Shown here: positions 19,701-30,900 of the stretch, one piece after another
Layout of the letters: every line of letters begins with the position of its first letter
How positions within the stretch are numbered: position 1 is the stretch's first letter
NCBI GenBank assembly: GCA_947652115.1
Contig: OX393561.1
Span: 41,866,426 to 41,930,425, forward strand
Length of the DNA stretch: 64,000 bases
Reading direction: 5' to 3'
Origin: Blastomussa wellsi
Lineage: Eukaryota; Cnidaria; Anthozoa; Scleractinia; Plerogyridae
Program-made: the position numbers and the translations under genes
The notes under the pieces: model-generated
The model's database searches: none
What the model was told of the DNA's origin: nothing
The model's input: the letters and a program-made list of their open reading frames with translations, nothing else

Positions 19701-22480
19701 CTACAAAAACTACACAAACTATAATATCTGCACAAACTACTGCAACTACTCAAACTACAGAAACTACACAAACTACAGCAACTACACAAACTACAGCAAC
19801 TACACAAACTACAGCAACTACTCAAACTACTGCAACTACACAAACTATAATATCTGCACAAACTACAACAACTACACAAACTACAGCAACTACACAAACT
19901 ACAGCAACTACATAAACTACAGCAACTACACAAACTACAGCAACTACACAAACTACAGCAACTACCGAAACTACAGCAACTACACAAACTACAGCAACTA
20001 CACAAACTACAACAACTACACAAACTACAGCAACTACACAAACTACAATACTAAAACAAACTACAGCAACTACACAAACTACTGCAACTACACAAACTAC
20101 AGCAACTACACAAACTACAGCAACTACATAAACTACAGCAACTACACAAACTACTGCAACTACACAAACTACAGCAACTACCGAAACTACAGCAACTACA
20201 CAAACTACAGCAACTACACAAACTACAACAACTACACAAACTACAGCAACTACACAAACTACAATACTAACACAAACTACTGCAACTACACAAACTACAG
20301 CAACTACACAAACTACAGCAACTACACAAACTACAGCAACTACTCAAACTACTGCAACTACATAAACTATAATATCTGCACAAACTACAACAACTACACA
20401 AACTACAGCAACTACACAAACTACAGCAACTACACAAACTACAGCAACTACACAAACTACAACAACTACACAAACTACAACAACTACACAAACTACAGCA
20501 ACTACACAAACTACAACAACTACACAAACTATAATATCTGCACAAACTACAACAACTGCACAAACTACAGCAACTAAACAAACTACAGCAACTACACAAA
20601 CTACAACAACTACACAAACTACAGCAACTACACAAACTACAGCAACTACACAAACTACAGCAACTACACAAACTACAGCAACTACATAAACTACAGCAAC
20701 TACACAAACTACAGCAACTACACAAACTACAGCAACTACACAAACTGCAGCAACTACACAAACTACAACAACTACACAAACTATAATATCTACACAAACT
20801 ACACAAACTACAGAAACTATAGCAACTACACAAACTATAGCAACTACACAAACTACAACAACTACACAAACTACAGCAACTACACAAACTACAGCAACTA
20901 CACAAACTACAGAAACTATAGCAACTACACAAACTATAGCAACTACACAAACTACAACAACTACACAAACTACAGCAACTACACAAACTACAGCAACTAC
21001 ACAAACTACAGAAACTACACAAACTATAGCAACTACACAAACTATAGCAACTACACAAACTCCAGCAACTACACAAACTACAACAACTGCACAAACTATA
21101 GCAACTACACAAACTATAGCAACTACACAAACTGCAGCAACTACACAAACAACATGACCTACAGAAACTAGACAGCAGCCACACTTAATGCTGATACATC
21201 CTTCGCGGACACAGAAACCGATCCAAAGTAATCAAACTGATTGATCTCGAGGCTACATCATCCACTGAATCTAGGCACTGATATGTACTTTGGAACAAGA
21301 TACTGGCTGCAGCTTAAGCGCTGCGCGCAGAAACGCGCAAAGCCGAAAGTCAGTTGAATTGAATAGTGACCACAACTTTTTCAATATAGGCCGGGTCAAA
21401 TGAAAAAGAAATAGGTTTAACTTAGATCGGATGGTAATGGACAATTTGTTGCAAAGGAAAGCAGTCGCTTTTGGGGAATTAATAATCGTTAGCTTTAACC
21501 ACATATTCTATGAGACTGTTAAGCGTGAAATGTGAAATTTTCGCTTTTGCTCTCTGGTTTCTTGCGTTTTAAAAGAAATGTTTCACTAATTGAAAAGCGT
21601 TAAAAGTTCAAAAATAAATACCCAACTGAATTCTTTCATTTCTTCGAAGGCTCCTTCTTAATTTTATTGAGTATAGACAATTGTTTTTCTTGAAAAGATT
21701 TCACGAAATTAGTCTAAATAAGAACAAACGTCGCTTAAAATAAAGAATAGCGGTAAGATATTGTTCTTTTTCAAACCTTTTCTCCAGTTTTTCCAACCTT
21801 TTGGTGCTTTCGTTATTCCTGTGACAGAAAGAGGGAAAATTATATACGAATTGACTAACTGGAAAGGAACTCCCTGCTTTTTGCATTTGGGCAATTCTTT
21901 AGATATTTAGATATACTATTCACATGAGATAAAAATTTCAAGTTAGCAAGATACGTTTTTTATAGATTTTTTCGTTATGGCTCTCTTTATTTTACCAAAG
22001 GATCGAGTATTTAGCAATGAGATACGATATTTACACGTATATTTTATTGCTCGACAAAGTTGAAAAATCATTTTTGTCCCTACTTGCTGTTTTTCAAGTA
22101 TCATTTATTGTTAATTAAGTGATGATTTTTTAAGTCTATAATTGGAAAAGACGTTCTCCTTTGGTATGAAGATGTATTGATTATAGAGCCGTCCACCTTA
22201 CAACTTTAGTCAATGCGATAAAACCTGATACATACGTTTTCTCCATGTCTTGCAGTCGTTTACGAATATCCTGCTGGGTCGCATTATTCTTCACAGATCG
22301 TCGTTCTCGTAGTGGCTGGGGTTGTTTTTCATCATCTTCCGTAATGCCAATTGTGTTTCCAGCTCTTTCTCGATTCAAATCCTCCAGAGTTTCTTCCCTG
22401 GCAGAAATGAAATTTACGGCAAACGACATCGCGACCACAGCCGCAAAAAGGAGGCCGACGCGAGATAGGAAGAGCTTCAT
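16729..22480 (-). CDS. Short-chain collagen C4-like secreted protein, five exons
   Basis: Extracellular collagen-like protein. Proposed exons on the minus strand: 22480-22197, 19186-19134, 19055-18963, 18409-18311, 17204-16729. All introns have GT...AG ends, phases agree (2,1,1,1), and the sum is 1,005 nt (334 aa plus stop). Exon 1 gives a signal peptide (MKLFLSRVGLLFAAVVAMSF, cleavage near residue 27) and a charged helical region (QDIRKRLQDMEKTYVSGF). Exons 3-4 give Gly-X-Y triplets (GKRGPPGKPGKPGKPGLKG; GEKGQDGKSG). Exons 4-5 give a Cys-rich C-terminal domain (VKYVRWGRTTCPSGAEVVYK; GGEHYTHQGGGVNYLCLPHT; EFTCAVCTK) typical of sponge and cnidarian short-chain collagen C4-like proteins. The exon 1 donor is a choice: AAG|GTGGAC keeps phase; a better-looking GTAAGG six bases upstream does not. 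Exon 2 is the least certain. Confidence 0.78.
17887..18310. repeat. Three tandem copies (about 131-149 bp) that include a splice-donor motif
   Basis: Units begin at 17887, 18018 and 18167 (TACCAAATWAATTTGTTGTT). Each ends with CCTCCTAC(C/T)NTTGTAAA, which on the minus strand is the end of collagen exon 4 plus its GTAGGAGG donor. The functional donor is the rightmost one at 18305-18311; the other two are decoy copies inside the intron. Confidence 0.8.
18739..18766. repeat. Poly-G tract
   Basis: Long G run with single A interruptions inside the third intron of the collagen gene; G-quadruplex potential on the plus strand. Confidence 0.85.
19254..21155. repeat. 1.9-kb minisatellite, 18-bp unit
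   Basis: About one hundred units close to ACTACAGCAACTACACAA fill most of the first intron of the collagen gene. Variants include ACTACAACA, ACTATAGCA and a recurring ATAATATCTGCACAAACT unit (near 19326, 19722, 19848, 20370, 20532 and 20780), showing higher-order duplication. Because 18 is a multiple of three, several frames stay open on both strands and give spurious ORFs (Tyr/Thr/Asn repeats, Thr/Gln repeats, Cys/Ser repeats). These have no start context or homology and are not called genes. Confidence 0.95.
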
Positions 22481-25400
22481 AGTGGAAAGAAAAGGTTTTG
22501 AATCGTTGAGTTAATTCCTCAGCCCGAAAACAGACAAACAATATCAGCAAACCTTCTCTTCACCTCAAGAAAGTTGTATAAGTTGCGAAATCGAAATCTT
22601 TTTTATTCATTAAATGTGAAACATGATTGGTAGTTAAGGTGGAACAATACATTGGGTCAGTGGCGAGAATTTTCCCGTTCACCAGGTCCTTTAGAATAAA
22701 AATAAATTGTCATAAACGTTAACATGAGATAAATTTACAAATTATACAAAGGTAACTAAAGTTACTACTTTTTTGTTACTTATTAAGCGGAGGTATACTG
22801 AAAGATCGACAAGCTTATTAAATATCAGGTACAGTTGAGTTAGTTATGCTTGAACCAGAGTTTAGCATTAAAATGGCCCATAATAAAATGTAAAAAATGA
22901 ATTGTCATGCAAGCTAAGTGTTCATGTACGGCGACTGTTTTGACATCTCGACATGGCAGACGTTTTGTCAACATTGACTACTTAACTGGCTATCTTCATT
23001 GATTTTCAGTACGAAGAAATTGGCGATTAAAAATGAAGTATAATCGAGACAAAATTTCACTTTACACCGGAAAATATCATGTCTTCTTATTTTCGATTTT
23101 CACTGTTACACATTGAAAGCAAAACTTATTTTAACTAATTTTGTTGGGTTAAAATAAACTCTTCAAACGCGTAATTGTGTTCATTCGTGACAAACTCAGT
23201 GCCTGATACAAAGTCATGTCCTTTTATTTTGTCACGAGGTGTTTCGTAATTTCTATTCTGAAAGAAAACCGTTTGATCGTGAAAATACATTGGAAATTTA
23301 AGACTCTACCTTGTAATAATTAATCAATACGTTATAAAAATATAAAAGAATGCAAGCTCAATGAAACAGTGAATATCTTTGTTCAAACTGCCCGGTGACA
23401 AGAACGAGACTCTAACTCAATAATTTCCAAATTTTAATACTTTGATATTTCAAAGTAAACTGCAAGATTTAGTTTATATTGTAAAAGACCTTTTCCGCTT
23501 GGGCCTGTTTGTTTTTACAATCATGAATACAGACTATGTGAAATTCTCCAGAGAATTGTTCTTTTGTCCATCCAAAAATTATTCATAAATATTTGAAAAT
23601 TTGAAACAAGAATTCTCAAGAGTATCATCACATGGTCCGTAATAGGGCAACAAATTGCCCGAGCGAAAAAGGTCTATTGCTGAATAAAGAAATAATCATA
23701 TAACCTTGAGAAACATGACTTCAACGTTATAGGGCTGGATTCCGTCAACTCAGTTCAATTCAGTTTTAGATCTACGTGGAACTGAAGGCGTTTCGAAACG
23801 CCCTTCGGGTCGGAAGCGAAGACGACTGCCGTATTCGTCGCAGGCTAATAACAGAGTCATGGCGGACAGATTTGAGATGCTGAATGAAATCATTCATTCA
23901 ACTCGGTCGACTCAATTTTACAATTTCACAATGCACGCAAGCGGATCATCATGGTGACGATTATAATATTTCGTATATAATCTCAGTACGTTTAATGGCT
24001 GGAAAATGGTTGAAAATTAAAACCGACTTGTTGTCGCGTTTTCCTGTTCTCAGCCCATATATATACTTCCCATATTAATAACATAATATCCCATTGCTTC
24101 AGTCATACATAGGTACTAGCTACGTCAACTGTCAATTCTTACTGTTGATAAAAATTCTTAAGAGTATTAAACCGGCAAGGCAAACGTTCTTTGGGGGGGG
24201 GGGGGGGGGCGATTCCCGACCGACGGAAAGTTTTTTTGGTTTGATACCACTTTAATTTGTTTCCACTTTCACCCGTTGTAGTTGCTGCTAACCAATGTGT
24301 TGGGGGGCTGGGGGAGCAGGGAGGTCTGAGGTTCCCATTTCCCATACATTTTACTTCCGGCTCCTGCCCTTTCTGTAGTGGCTCCCGCTTCTTTGTTGCA
24401 TGTCTGTTCCAAAGTATTACGTAATTGTGCTAACTGTTCCCCGATTTTCCCGGTTCCAGCCACTTTGGAAATCCCGGTTCTCGTCTTCTCTCATTCCCCG
24501 GGTTCCCGTCCCCCTGTCCCCTCCACTAACCAGGCATGCATTGTTCGTTTTCGACGTAAAATCTACACTGTATGTAACAATTCAACTGAACAGTCATTCG
24601 GATCCTTCGAGGCCAGAACTGTTTTCTGCAATACATGGCACACTTCCTTCAAAGTCTTCAAACGCTCGCAAATAATGTGGATTTTCTTATAACATTTTCT
24701 TCAGAAAACTGGATGTCGATTGGGGAGAGTGACCAGAATGGGCCTGCCAAACTCAGCCTTTTTTTGAAGTATCACGGCAAGCCATATTGTTGCATACATC
24801 GGACTGTTGGAAGAATAAACAGGGACGGTGAAAAAATTAAAAAGACCTGAAAGAGTTCCTAGCGCTATCAGATAGTAGTTGAAAATATGCAATTCAGCCA
24901 ACTTCGCTGTCCGCAGGATGAAAATGTTTAATTTCTGAGCCGGCAAAAAAGCGTTTCTTGTCTTTGCATTATATCTGACGAACTATAAATGCAAACGGAC
25001 CGAGATAAAACAAGTAATTCGTGATGGATACATTAGTTGAATATTTTATTTTAGCTCATTTTTCCACGTTTCTAGTGCATGGGTTTCTGTTAACCTATGC
25101 ATGTATTTACCAAGTTCCTAATTCTACGCTTATTTTGGGCTAATTCGTTTCTGAAGCTCGATGATACTAGCCGCAAGCCTTGTTTATTAGTTTCAACGGA
25201 ATGTTCAGTTAAATAACGCAGCATATGGAAAATGATAGTCAGAAGAAAAACGAGAAGAGTCCTTCTGTTTCATCTAGCTGAGTTTTCTTTGGTGTGAACG
25301 GATTCACAGACATGAGAATTCCCACGCAGATTTGCGGACACCACTGACATATTAATTTTCATACTCCATTCCACTCTTTCAAATACTTAGTTCACTTAAT

Positions 25401-25530
25401 TTACTATAATCGGGTCACCTAGAAAGTAATCGTTTCCAAAGAATTATAAAATACAAAATTAAATTTACCTTGAGTTCATAATCCTTAAATTCTAGTCCAT
25501 CCACCGCGACTCTCTTTCTTGTTCAATGAC
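22481..25530. other. Intergenic or long 5' region of the collagen locus
   Basis: No further exon could be supported. Visible items: a 16-bp palindrome GGCGTTTCGAAACGCC (23787-23802), a 17-G run (24193-24209) and C/G-rich low-complexity DNA (24300-24540). Otherwise AT-rich and featureless. Confidence 0.45.
24193..24209. repeat. Poly-G tract (17 G)
   Basis: Uninterrupted run of G; possible G-quadruplex or sequencing/assembly-sensitive site. Confidence 0.85.
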
Positions 25531-25744
25531 CTGGAGTATGTTTAGGAGCCGCTGTTGAAGATAACACTGACTCGTCCGCGCTGCTTCCGGGGAATACTTT
25601 TTGCTCGAGTTTGCTAATTCGATCGTTGATGTTCACGTAAATAAACACAATTCCAAGTAAAAATCCCACGATACAGAAGAAGAAAAGAGATATTAAGGCA
25701 AAACGGGAAACACGGTCGTCAAACCGTTTTCCTGAAGAAGTCAT
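25531..25744 (-). CDS. First exon of a type II membrane protein (possible alternative collagen first exon)
   Basis: ATG 25744 opens MTSSGKRFDDRVSRFALISL and then a strong membrane segment (FFFCIVGFLLGIVFIYVNI). A short helix (DRISKLEQKVF) and a Ser/Thr/Pro linker end in PKHTPG. The basic N-terminus before the hydrophobic segment predicts type II orientation. The exon ends in phase 1 at CCAG|GTCATT. This fits a stalk-forming exon that would be followed by Gly-X-Y exons, and the phase matches collagen exon 3 (19055-18963). It may therefore be an alternative, membrane-anchored start for the collagen gene, or belong to an unrelated gene whose other exons I could not find. Confidence 0.45.
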
Positions 25745-27780
25745 AATATAATTTTCAGCCGAGCCACTGATTCAGCTTATGTATAAGAGGACTGGAGTGT
25801 TTAAATACATGGGCCAGAATATTTGTTCAGCGGCGAGATGTTTTATGCAAAGTTCCCTCCAGAAGGATTAAAAACGTGACACTCTTTGTTTTTATTATGT
25901 AATTAAATTTCTTTGGCATTTTGGACTATAATATGATTATTAAATGATTCAGTCAGACATACCCATCAATACCGTTTGAGAGGGACAACAGTGAAGAAAA
26001 TCAGTCGCTCATTTTAAAGCTTCAACTGAAGAAAAAACAGCAAAGAAATTTAAAGTTTCTATGTCGTCATGATCAAGTGACAAAATAAACATTCTAAGTG
26101 TGACATGGAAAAACGTTTAAATTGTGAAAGCCGAAGGAGGGCAACTGATGGTTTTCTTTCAAACGGTACTCGTATTGAGCTTGACAGCCGTGAAACCTCT
26201 AACACAAATGAGATCTAAATATTTGTAAATTGTGGAGGTAGAAGAGGGAGCAGTTAATTGACCGAATTAGCTTCTCTTTGGTTATTTTTAGCTGCATGTC
26301 AAACTCGCAAAATAAGACCAGATATAACAGGTGCCAATTTTGGCTAATCGAGGAGTTCCCGGATCCGACTTATTTCATCCAACCTAGAGCGAGCAGGCAC
26401 CTCATGTTGCTTAGCAACTTCAGGGACGAACACCATGGGCGCGCGGGCTCAGTCCCGTCTCTGAGTGTACTTGTTGGATTGTTGTTAGATTGAGATGGTT
26501 TGGAGGAAACAAAACAGGGAAGTAATCTATTTCCAATATTGTTTAATCAACCTTGCGTTTTATCTTCGTTCATAATTTAATTATTGCTTATTAGATCCTT
26601 CACAGTAGATCTTGTACTTCTATTTTGTCACGGTGGTCCTTACAAATCTACTTTCACACAGATTCCATCCATTTTTCACCAAATAAATAGGGAAGCTGAA
26701 GCAAATTCCGAAGCGACGTACAAGCGAGCGCTCTTTTATTAAAATTTTTTATTAAATTTTTTAAAATTCAGCCCCGAGAAATTAACTGCAGAGTTTGTGG
26801 GATTTATTCCCCGGAGCCTCGCATTAATGTCTATTGTTTAAGGCTGAATGTTAAAATATCGAAATTGGTCTATTTTGCTCAAAATCCCGACGTCAAACAG
26901 ATAGCTCAGCCAATTAGAAACGAGAAATGTTCCCCCTTACCCCATCAGCATCAAGTAATTTTGCCCCGGGCAATTACAAAAATTAATGAAAAATGCCCTC
27001 TGTCTCAGCCAATCAGCATTCAGTAATTTTGCCCTCTATGTCATAAATATAAGAACAAGGGCGGCCGAGAAAGTGTACACAATATAAATCAAATCGAAAA
27101 AAATTGTAAACTTTCAAACACGTTTATATAAATTGATCTTACATTTTATATTAATCTCTAATTTTTCCGACCTGTGTGAACATTAAAATCGTATACAGCA
27201 ATTATTTTTTCTTCCATCCTCTTGAAATAATAGAGCATTTGCAATGTCTTACGAATCTTCATCCTCGACCCCGTCCTCAAAGTATTTCTGACGAAAAAGA
27301 AACAATTGCTCATGAGATTTGTTGCACGCGCAAACGCAGCAACATTTCTTGCGGACATAAAATGTTTCTAAATAAAATCAGAAACAATTTTTGTATCTCG
27401 GACACCAAATTTGGGTCCGAAACAGGGTTGCGCGCGCGGGTAAACAGGGGAACATTTGAGTCCGCAACATTGTGTCCTTGTTTGCCACCGCCTTAAAACA
27501 GTGGATACTTTTGTTGGCGCGCGCTGATTGGCTATTCAAACATTGGGTACGGCCTGTGTTATTCACCTCCGAGGAGATCGTGCGCCACCCGGGCCCTTAA
27601 ATCCTCTTTCCTCTCTCTCTCTCTTTATGGTTATAAAACGTTTTTAGGCGTAGGTTGTAATATATGCTAGCAGAAGAAGTAATGAACTGTAAGTATTGTA
27701 TTACAGTATTAGTAGTCGTGGATATGCGGTTTTGTAAGTATTGTGTTTCAATATAATAAAAGATTAAAAACACAATAGAC
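25745..27780. other. Intergenic
   Basis: No gene seen. A diverged pair of short direct repeats (CAGCMWCARGTAATTTTGCCC near 26945-26970 and 27005-27030) lies upstream of a TATA-like ATAAATATAAG (about 27042). CCAAT-type motifs recur. The rest is AT-rich with no recognisable feature. Confidence 0.4.
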
Positions 27781-27950
27781 AGTTAGTCAGTCAGTCAGCC
27801 AGTCAATCAGTCCGTCATTCAGTCAAACAGCCAACCAGTGTCAGTGAGTGACTGAGTTAGTCAGCTGTCAGTCAGTCAGTCAAACAGCCAACCAGTGTCA
27901 GTGAGTGACTGAGTTAGTCAGCTGTCAGTCAGTCAGTCAGTCAGTCACAG
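27781..27950. repeat. (CAGT)n microsatellite with internal 56-bp duplication
   Basis: CAGT repeats enclose two copies of a unit containing CAAACAGCCAACCAGTGTCA followed by GTGAGTGACTGAGTTAGTCA (starts near 27824 and 27880). It lies just downstream of the JmjC gene stop, so it may be in its 3' UTR. Confidence 0.85.
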
Positions 27951-27982
27951 CAAGTCGAAGACAGTTGGCCAGTCATCAGTTA

Positions 27983-30900
27983 TCATTTTTTATTAAATCT
28001 TAGCAAATAAGCAAACATGCATCTTGCCTTCCACACATCCTGATGAAAACGTTCTTCGTGCTCACTATTTGTTTGCCCCTGCCCTCTGATGGGAGACTTA
28101 AACTGCCGGTCGTCATCGGTGAGGAGCCCTGGATCCTGTTTTGCCAAATAATGACGCAATTGAAGGAATATATCAGCATAAAAGTTGTCGCTGTCACTGT
28201 CAGCTAATTCTTTCAACTCGTCCATGCATGCCCGGATGTTCGTCTCATCACAGGTGGATTTCTGCAATGAAGATGGAGAAGAGTGTACATGTTGAACTGG
28301 AATTTTTGTTTTGACTTAATTGCAATTACAGTTCAGCCGTTCACCGGTCCCCAGAGCCGGGTCACGTAGCACCTCGTTGAAGCGGCAATAGCGTATTTTC
28401 ACTCACGTGACAAGCGGCCATATTGGATCGCTGAAAGAATAGATGATAACAATACAATTCAATTATTCCCGGAGGATTGTTTTGGGACACCAATATGGTC
28501 GCCGTGACGTCATGTGAAAAATCAGTGGGCGTGAAACAATAGAGAACAATCCTAAACAAAGCTTCTAGCCCTGATAAAAGGAACCAAGGAGAATGAATGA
28601 AAAAATAGGTCCATATGAAGTGCTGGACTACTGCCAGAGCCGCTTGTCCGTCTTAGCCGACTGGGGACACATGATTTTATTAAGTAGAATCTAACAAAGG
28701 GAGTTCAATAACATCGTTTTAAGCAAAAAAATTTTTTAAAAGCGTGTGATGTGATTGAATTCCCTTTGTTAGATTCTAGCCAATCATGCGAATCTCCAGC
28801 TTTAAGAGTCAGCTAGAGCCACTTGTTCCTTATATGTGTACGGCATGCAAGCCTGCTAAGAGGGACAAGCGGCTCTAGGGACGAGAATGTACCTAGCTCA
28901 GCTGGTATATAATTCAATTTAGGAATCCCACCATCCCTTGTTTGTTTACCTGTTCTGTTCATGTTACAAAGAGAACATTACTCGGCTATTTCAAAAGCGA
29001 TTGAAAAATGTAATTCAATTGTATGATCAAATTAGCAGAGATGAATACAGACAGATACGTATAATAATATGTATTGCTTTAAATTGTATCAGTCGTGTAG
29101 CTACGTGTAAGAAAAATTTCTAGGGTTTTGTACTCAAAGCTCTTCGTCAAAGCAACATTAGTTAACACGAAGGATACAATGCGCTTGGTTTATAAGAAGT
29201 CAATATTTATCAAAATCTCACCTGCATGGTAATTGAGTCCTCAATGTTGACATTGCTCCACCACCACCCTGAAGGGAGGTAAAGTATCTCCCCTGGTGCC
29301 TGTACACATTCCAGTGGCTTGAACTCCTCTTGTAACTCAGGCCTGGTGTAAATCCACCACGTGAATGATTCAGACTTCTGAGAGTCCTGGGTTCGATGAT
29401 TATTGTGAACTACACCTGTTTAGAGCAAGGACTGAACATCGTTTGCAGGATATCTTTATATAGCAAGAGAAATATCTCACTCGTTCGCTGCACTCACTCT
29501 TCAGTGGAACCCAGTGGAAACCAGTTAATCCGGCAAGCAACGGACGGGCCACAAAAATCTGGCCGTATTAATGGGTGGCCGTATTAAAGAGGTTCTCCTA
29601 AAGAGAAAATGACTGACTAAGCTTTTGTTCGGGCCAAAATAAAATGGCCGTAATAACGAGGTGACCATTTTATCGAGGTGACCGCAAGCCTGGGTTTCAC
29701 AGTATTGCTTTTGCTACTCGAACATACAATAGGCCATTTCCGAGTTCCCCTTTGCCTCTGTTTCAAAACGAGCCCAAGTGCGAACCCATTCATTGAAAAA
29801 TGAGTTTGATTTGCATGAAAATAAACGAGCAGGTAAAACACATGACATATGATTTGTTTCGCATTTAGACTCGTTTTGGCACTGAAGCAAATGAGAACTC
29901 GGAAATGGCCTATTCATATATCTGAGGCAACTTATAATATTCCTTTTACTACTATAATTTATAGAAAAAACTTTAACAATACTGAAGTGAACCAAAAACG
30001 CAAATCGTTAACATGTAAAGCCATAGACTTTAGCCAAACGGTACCTGATAGTTGATGATATATAGTTTTTCTCGTTTGACCACGCCTATGCTAGATACTT
30101 GATAATAGAGGGGGTAAGTTTCTAATGAAACTGTGGTGCTGCGTCGGTGGGAAGTATAACAATATAATTTGGTTTTATCAACTGGGTTGATAATGTCAAT
30201 AGTTCGGGGAGAGTAAACTGTCATTGATTATCAGGTGTCGAATGTTAAACAAGAGAATTTGTTCATCTTCTCTTGGTATCAAAAATTCCTTGAAATATGC
30301 TTTTAAGTATAGACAGTCGACCCGGGGGCAGGGGCTCCCATTTTTTGAGACGGGCATTTGAAATTTAAATATGTCTAACGTACCCGGTACAAAGTAATGA
30401 GACGGTGGATAAAGTCCCCAACGCTTTCTTCCAAATATCAAGGCACTCCACAACGAAGCGTTCAGTGCCTCGACCCGCCAGTGTAACCCAGATCTTTTGG
30501 GAGTCATCTCAAACGACAGTTTGGGAGGACAAATATCTTCGTCCACAACCTAAAGGAAGTTAGCAGAAATTTTAACGCTAGCTCAAACTACTATGAAATA
30601 TAATAGACGGCGCCTTATTCAAGGGATAAAGGTGCAAAGTAGTATACAGGTAGGGATTTCAGAATGTGGCCGTTGGTCGTATATTAACCGGGGTGGCCGC
30701 ATTAAAGGGCTTTTCGTATAACGAAAAGTATGCCCGTTTTGCCAGGACCAAAACTATTCTGAATATTATCCGTAATATATTAAACGAGGTGACCGTAGGG
30801 CGCGCCCGCCTGAAATTAAGCCGTATGGAAAAGTTCCGTATTATTGCGGGCGACAAGAGGAGCCCGCAATCCTAATCTCAAAGTTGCTTTTACAAACGCA

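Noticed and set aside
19246..20577. 443-codon plus-strand ORF of Asn/Tyr/Thr repeats, and overlapping Thr/Gln and Cys/Ser ORFs
   Set aside because: All are readings of the 18-bp minisatellite, open in several frames on both strands; no start context, no non-repeat domain.
27781..27950. CRISPR-like array
   Set aside because: Simple CAGT repeats with one internal duplication; no spacer pattern, and a eukaryotic context.
29370..29420. B-box-like GGTTCGAT near 29390 as a tRNA gene
   Set aside because: It lies at the acceptor of a JmjC exon, the motif is incomplete and no A-box or stems are present.
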